Shown piece by piece: positions 60,096-64,000 of a stretch of DNA of 64,000 bases. The translations under genes and the position numbers were made by a program. Every line of letters begins with the position of its first letter. The first letter of the stretch is position 1. The notes under the pieces were generated by a model. The model ran no database searches, was not told where the DNA came from, and saw only the letters and a program-made list of their open reading frames with translations. The stretch spans positions 1,426,001 to 1,490,000 of the forward strand of contig OY969581.1 of assembly GCA_963701265.1 (NCBI GenBank), written 5' to 3'. Source of the stretch: VRUE01 sp963701265. GTDB taxonomy: Bacteria > Actinomycetota > Thermoleophilia > Solirubrobacterales > 70-9.

Positions 60096-61230
60096 CGGCG
60101 CTCGCGATCTCGGCTATTTGCCAGTCCTCGATGGCCGGGAAGATCGGCAGCGAGCAGTTTTCCGCGGCGAGTCGCTCGGCCACCGGGAGGGCGCCGCGGC
60201 CAAGACCAAGGTGCTCGTATGCCGGCTGCAGGTGGATCGGCGTGGGGTAGTGGATCGCGCTCGCCACCCCGTGGGCGTCGAGGTGCTGGCGCAGCTCCTC
60301 GCGGCGCGACGAGCGGATGACGAAGAGGTGGTAGACGTGGTCGCTGTGCTCGGCAGCGGGCGTCGGCAGCACCAGCTCGGACTCCTCGAGCAGCGAGCGC
60401 AGCCTTGCCGCGACATCGCGCCGCCTCTGATTCCAGTCAAGAAGGTGCCTGAGCTTGACGTCGAGGATCGCCGCCTGCAGCCCGTCGAGGCGATGGGTGC
60501 CGGAGACCAGCTGGTGGTTGTGCCGCGGCGACTCGCCGTGGGAGCGCAGCAGCCCGATCCGCTTCGCCAGCTCGCTGTCGTTGGTGGTGACGGCGCCGCC
60601 GTCGCCCCAGCCGCCGAGGTTCTTGGTGGGGTAGAAGCTGAAGCAGCCGGCGTCGCCGAGCGAGCCGACGGGCTGGCCGCGGTAGAGCGCCCCGTGGGCC
60701 TGGCAGGCGTCCTCGACGACCGCGATCCCGCGCTCGCGGCAGAGCGCCAGCAGCGGGTCCATCTCGACCGGGCGGCCGAAGAGGTGGACCGGGATGACGC
60801 AGCGGGTGCGTGGCGTGATCGCCTGCTCGACGATCTCGGCGGTGAGCAGCGCCGTCTCGGGATCGACGTCGACGAGTCGCACGTCGGCGCCGACCTCGGT
60901 CACCGCCTCGGCGCTGGCGAAGAAGCTGTAGGTGGGGACGATGACCTCATCGCCCGGGCCGATGCCGAGGCCACGCAGCGCCAGTTCCAGCGCCGCCGTC
61001 CCGGAGGAGATGCCGATCGCGTGCTCGGTCGCGCAGAACTCGGCGAAGTTGCGCTCGAAGTCCTCGACCACGCTGCCAAGCGTGAAGGCGCCCTCGCGAG
61101 CGACCTTCTCGACCACCCCGAGCAACTCGGCGAGCAGCTCCGGGTTGGCGTCGTCGAGGCGAACGAAGGGCACGCGGGAGGCGGAGGTCGCCGCGGCGGG
61201 CAGCGTCGCGCTGGGGCCGTTGGCGCTCAT
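60070..61230 (-). CDS. DegT/DnrJ/EryC1/StrS family aminotransferase
   Basis: A 386-residue PLP-dependent aminotransferase that installs an amino group on a keto nucleotide sugar. AIGISSGTAALELALRGLGIGPGDEVIVPTYSFFASAEAV shows the cofactor phosphate and ring-binding region, VDVDPETALL gives the Asp, and SFYPTKNLGGWGDGGAVTT has the Schiff-base lysine and is the family hallmark. HRLDGLQAAILDVKL is the substrate-side phrase. With the two Gfo/Idh/MocA enzymes it supports synthesis of an amino-deoxy sugar. Confidence 0.95.
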   Translation of the reverse strand: MSANGPSATLPAAATSASRVPFVRLDDANPELLAELLGVVEKVAREGAFTLGSVVEDFERNFAEFCATEHAIGISSGTAALELALRGLGIGPGDEVIVPTYSFFASAEAVTEVGADVRLVDVDPETALLTAEIVEQAITPRTRCVIPVHLFGRPVEMDPLLALCRERGIAVVEDACQAHGALYRGQPVGSLGDAGCFSFYPTKNLGGWGDGGAVTTNDSELAKRIGLLRSHGESPRHNHQLVSGTHRLDGLQAAILDVKLRHLLDWNQRRRDVAARLRSLLEESELVLPTPAAEHSDHVYHLFVIRSSRREELRQHLDAHGVASAIHYPTPIHLQPAYEHLGLGRGALPVAERLAAENCSLPIFPAIEDWQIAEIASAVETFGPAT

Positions 61231-61907
61231 GCCGTCGCCCCCTCGGCTGCTGCGCCACCGTTGATGGTGTCACCGGTGGCGCGCTCGAGCTCGCGGAACA
61301 GTGCCGCGGCCTCGCGCCGCGAACGCACGCTGAGCTTGGTGAAGACGGAGGAGAGGTGGCTCTTGATCGTGCTCTCGGAAAGGAAGAGCTGCTCGGCGAT
61401 CTCGGCGTTGGTCATGCCGACGGAGACGAAGGAGAGCACCTGGCGCTCGCGGTGTGAGAGCGCCGGCCGCTCGACGCTGGCGCGCACCTTGCGCGGGACG
61501 ACCGATTGGCCGCTGGCGACGGCGCTGACCGCGACCGCGAGCGTCGACTCCAGCTCGGACTCGAAGACGACCGCGTCGGCCCCCGCTTCCAGTGCCCGCC
61601 GGACACCGGCGCCGGTGGTCTGGGGCGAGACCGCGACGATCGACGGGCCTGGCAGCTCGCGCTGCAGGCGGCGCAGCAGCGCCATCTCGCTGGGAGCGTC
61701 GAGGTCGCAGGTGAGCACGACGATCACCGCCGGGCCGGCCTCGAGGCCGAAGAGGTCTTCGGTGGCGACGTCTGAGGGCTCGACCCCGATTACGCCGAGC
61801 GCGGCGGCGATCCTGGCGCGGATCGTCGTGTCTTCGGCGCTGACCACGACGCGCAATGAATCGAGGAAAGCAGGGGCGTCCGAGGTTGGCTGGCTCACGA
61901 CCGTCAT
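61227..61907 (-). CDS. LuxR-family response-regulator-like protein
   Basis: A 226-residue protein. ATG 61907 (MTVVSQPTSD) is chosen; an in-frame ATG at 61991 gives a longer form. The N-terminal receiver-like domain (about 20-130) has VVVSAEDTTIRARIAAALG and VIVVLTCDLDAPSEMALLRRL, but the phosphorylation-site region reads LTCDLDAP and should be viewed cautiously. The C-terminal HTH is clear: LSHRERQVLSFVSVGMTNAEIAEQLFLSESTIKSHLSSVFTKL. It overlaps the aminotransferase start as ATGA and is the first gene of the operon, so it likely controls this locus. Confidence 0.9.
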   Translation of the reverse strand: MTVVSQPTSDAPAFLDSLRVVVSAEDTTIRARIAAALGVIGVEPSDVATEDLFGLEAGPAVIVVLTCDLDAPSEMALLRRLQRELPGPSIVAVSPQTTGAGVRRALEAGADAVVFESELESTLAVAVSAVASGQSVVPRKVRASVERPALSHRERQVLSFVSVGMTNAEIAEQLFLSESTIKSHLSSVFTKLSVRSRREAAALFRELERATGDTINGGAAAEGATA

Positions 61908-62026
61908 GTGCAAGAAACGGCGCAGGGGCACGGCAGCTTGCGCGGGCCGCTTCGAAAATAACCTCGCCCGCGGTCCGTTTATCGGTGGCATGGGGGTTTG
62001 CGTCCATATAGATCGGCATCTCGGTC

Positions 62027-63544
62027 ATGGCTGAGCCGTCGCCTGCATCCGCCCCGGCGGCGCCGCTTCGGATCGCCCTCGATCCGGGCCTGAGGGCTGC
62101 CTACGGCCCGGAGCTGGCCTGGACCTGGCGGCTCCTGCTCACCACCTTGGGCCGCACCTGGGTCGAGGTCTCGGCAGGCGAGGAGTGCGACATCGCCCAC
62201 CTGGCGCCGGGCGCCGCCACGCTGCCGCAGGCGGCGATCGAGGTGCGCGCCGATCCAGAGCTCTGGCGCCGGCGCGACCAGCTCACCCTGCGCGGCGTTG
62301 AGGAGCGCGAGGACTGGAGCATGCTCAGCTTCGCCGACGTGGCGGGCTCGGGTGGGGGAGTGACCAGGAGCGACGGTGGCCTCGTCATCGACCATGACCT
62401 TGCCTTCGATGTCTTCTGGCTTGGCACCGCCTGCGCCGAGCGGGGCTGGCCACGCAACGAGCATGGTCATCCTCAACCGCAGGGCGCTTTGCTCGAGCAG
62501 GGCCTCTTTCCCCAGGCGCTCGCTTCGCGCATCGCAGCCCACCTCGAGCGCGAGCTGCTCGGAGTGGGACTGGCCGCGGGTATTCCGCGCTGGCCCGGCG
62601 GAAAGCAGGCCGCGGCGTGCTTCACCCACGACGTCGACTACCCCGAGGTGGTGCGCTGGCTGGAGCCGGCCCGCGTGCTCGCGCGCCGGGGGCTGGGCGG
62701 TGTGAGGCCGGCCCTCCAGGTGCTGGCGGGACGGCGCTCGACCTGGCACTTCGAGTCCTGGACCCAACTGGAGCAGCGCTGGGGCGGCAACTCCGCCTTC
62801 TACTTCGTTCCCCGCAAGGGCTCGCTGCGCGAGTACGCAACGGGAACGCCCGACCCCTTCTACGACATAACCACACCGCGCTTCCGCGAGCTCTTCCAAC
62901 GCCTCGACGGCGACGGCACGGAGATCGGCCTGCACGCGAGCTATCACGCCCACGCCAGTGCCGAGCGCTTCCAGCGCGAGAAGGAGCGGCTCGAGCGCGC
63001 GGCCGGGGTCGAGGTTGTGGGCAACAGGCACCACTACCTCCACCTCGATCCAAGCCACCCTGAGGAGACGCTGCTGCTGCACGAGCAGCTGGGCTTCGAG
63101 TACGACACGACCCTCGGCCACGATCAGCAGCTCGGCTGGCGCAACGGCCTCTCCCACCCGTTCTTTCCCTTCCACGCCCGGCTGCGCCGGCAGCTGGACA
63201 CGCTGCAACTGCCCTTTGCCTGGATGGACCAGCAGCTGCTGCTCTACGGCTCCGCCGATCCCGGCGAGGCCGAGGACCGCCTCCGCGACCTGGTCTCGAC
63301 GGCGGCGGGGCAGGGTGGCTGCCTCGTCGCCAACATCCACGAGTACACCTTCGACCGCGAGCTCTTCCCGGGCTGGAGCGATACCTACGAGGCGCTGCTG
63401 CGCCAGATCGCCCAACACGGCGACTTCTGGATCGAGACGCCGCGCCGGGTCGCCGAGCACTGGCGCGCCCGGGCGAGCGCGATAGCCGCGGCGAGCCGTG
63501 GGCTGCAGGGCGGCCCGGCGACGCCGCTGCCGGTGAGGGCATGA
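62027..63544 (+). CDS. NodB-like polysaccharide deacetylase-fold protein (second)
   Basis: A 505-residue protein with the deacetylase barrel in its C-terminal half. ACFTHDVDYPEVVRW contains the H-D-V-D metal/base motif near residue 200. TEIGLHASYHAHASAERFQREKERLE is the G-L-H-x-S-Y-H region and gives the two-histidine metal site. NRHHYLHLDPSHPEETLLLHEQLGFEYDTTLGH resembles the corresponding region of surface-polymer-locus deacetylase-like proteins. The N-terminal ~190 residues are a separate domain. No signal peptide. It is divergent from the LuxR-type gene and overlaps the methyltransferase gene start. Confidence 0.8.
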   Translation: MAEPSPASAPAAPLRIALDPGLRAAYGPELAWTWRLLLTTLGRTWVEVSAGEECDIAHLAPGAATLPQAAIEVRADPELWRRRDQLTLRGVEEREDWSMLSFADVAGSGGGVTRSDGGLVIDHDLAFDVFWLGTACAERGWPRNEHGHPQPQGALLEQGLFPQALASRIAAHLERELLGVGLAAGIPRWPGGKQAAACFTHDVDYPEVVRWLEPARVLARRGLGGVRPALQVLAGRRSTWHFESWTQLEQRWGGNSAFYFVPRKGSLREYATGTPDPFYDITTPRFRELFQRLDGDGTEIGLHASYHAHASAERFQREKERLERAAGVEVVGNRHHYLHLDPSHPEETLLLHEQLGFEYDTTLGHDQQLGWRNGLSHPFFPFHARLRRQLDTLQLPFAWMDQQLLLYGSADPGEAEDRLRDLVSTAAGQGGCLVANIHEYTFDRELFPGWSDTYEALLRQIAQHGDFWIETPRRVAEHWRARASAIAAASRGLQGGPATPLPVRA

Positions 63545-64000
63545 GCACCGCCGCGATCGAGCTCGTCTGTCCGTGTTGCGGCGGCTCGCTTGTCGCCGGG
63601 GAGAGCGCCCTGGACTGCGAGTCCTGCGCCGAGCGCTACCCCGTCCGCGCGGGGGTGCCGCGGCTGCTGCCCGGCACCAGTGGCAGCGAGGAGGTCCGCA
63701 CGGCCGAGGCCTTCGCCTGGCACGGGCGCGAGTTCACCGACCTCTCGGCCGAGCACGAGCAGCATTTCCGCGACGTGATCGCGCCCCGCGGGCCGGACTT
63801 CTTCGCCGGCAAGGCCGTGCTCGATGCCGGTTGCGGCCCCGGGCGCCACGCCCTCTTCGCCGCTCGCTACGGGGCGCGCGAGGTCTGGGCGGTCGACCTT
63901 GGCGACGCGGTCGAGACCGCCCAGCAGATGGTTGCGGGGGAGCCGGCCGCGCGCGTTCTGCAGGCCGACTTGATGCAGCCGCCTTTCCGGCCCGGCTCGG
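63541..64000 (+). CDS. SAM-dependent methyltransferase with N-terminal zinc ribbon (partial)
   Basis: The frame is open to the window edge, giving 153 residues of a longer protein. ATG 63541 overlaps the previous stop as ATGA. A Trm112-like ribbon comes first (LVCPCCGGSLVAGE, then LDCESCAERYPVRAGVPRLLP). The methyltransferase fold begins with VLDAGCGPGRHALFAARYGAREVWAVDLG, motif I and II of class I enzymes. Coupled to a deacetylase-fold gene in a sugar locus, it may methylate a sugar. Confidence 0.85.
   Translation, partial: MSTAAIELVCPCCGGSLVAGESALDCESCAERYPVRAGVPRLLPGTSGSEEVRTAEAFAWHGREFTDLSAEHEQHFRDVIAPRGPDFFAGKAVLDAGCGPGRHALFAARYGAREVWAVDLGDAVETAQQMVAGEPAARVLQADLMQPPFRPGS

Overview
The window is about 64 kb of very G+C-rich bacterial chromosome with dense genes, many start/stop overlaps of the ATGA, GTGA or TTGA kind, and frequent GTG or TTG starts. 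The order ruvC-ruvA-ruvB-(small gene)-secDF-recJ-rel, next to pdxS-pdxT and yebC, is an actinobacterial-type arrangement. A SecDF fusion, a PknB-type kinase with a helical cysteine-containing outer tail, and large parallel beta-helix, PKD and LamG surface proteins suggest a deep actinobacterial lineage such as Thermoleophilia/Solirubrobacterales. That placement is inference from content, not from any marker comparison.

Region 1 (1-8.1 kb): the 5' end of an exported protein, a membrane Ser/Thr kinase, a YjbQ-like protein, three small minus-strand genes, an RpiR-type regulator, the PLP synthase pair pdxS-pdxT with an M29 aminopeptidase coupled to it, and a small membrane protein. Region 2 (8.1-21.2 kb): yebC, ruvCAB, a zinc-ribbon/PAS-like protein, secDF, a small membrane protein, a three-part CHAP lysin-like protein, recJ and a bifunctional Rel (p)ppGpp enzyme. 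Region 3 (21.2-23.0 kb): an ECF-type sigma factor flanked by two paralogous small proteins, with an AT-richer divergent promoter region.

Region 4 (23.0-64.0 kb) is a long surface-polysaccharide locus. It holds an initiating sugar phosphotransferase, UDP-GlcNAc 2-epimerase, two Gfo/Idh/MocA dehydrogenases, a DegT aminotransferase, several glycosyltransferases, a Wzy-like polymerase/ligase, a Wzz-like protein, two flippase-type proteins (one fused to a GT2 domain), an AsnB amidotransferase, two NodB-like deacetylase-fold proteins and a LuxR-type regulator. Interleaved are secreted proteins: three right-handed beta-helix proteins (two with calcium-loop repeats and a proline-rich stalk) and a 1519-residue protein with PKD and LamG repeats. 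Together these look like a Wzx/Wzy-type capsule or exopolysaccharide factory plus its surface adhesins or modifying enzymes. A small defence-like insert (VapBC-type toxin-antitoxin and a nucleoside-deoxyribosyltransferase/TIR-like protein) sits at 53.06-54.55 kb.

The most unusual non-coding signal is a set of four long, near-perfect inverted repeats (7310-7462, 17071-17146, 23043-23159, 31610-31777). Three lie exactly between convergent genes and one is inserted in frame inside recJ. Other points for a second look are a rel gene with no standard start codon ahead of its conserved HD domain, an apparent one-base frameshift at the 5' end of the second Gfo/Idh/MocA gene, and non-adjacent LamG modules that are identical at DNA level.
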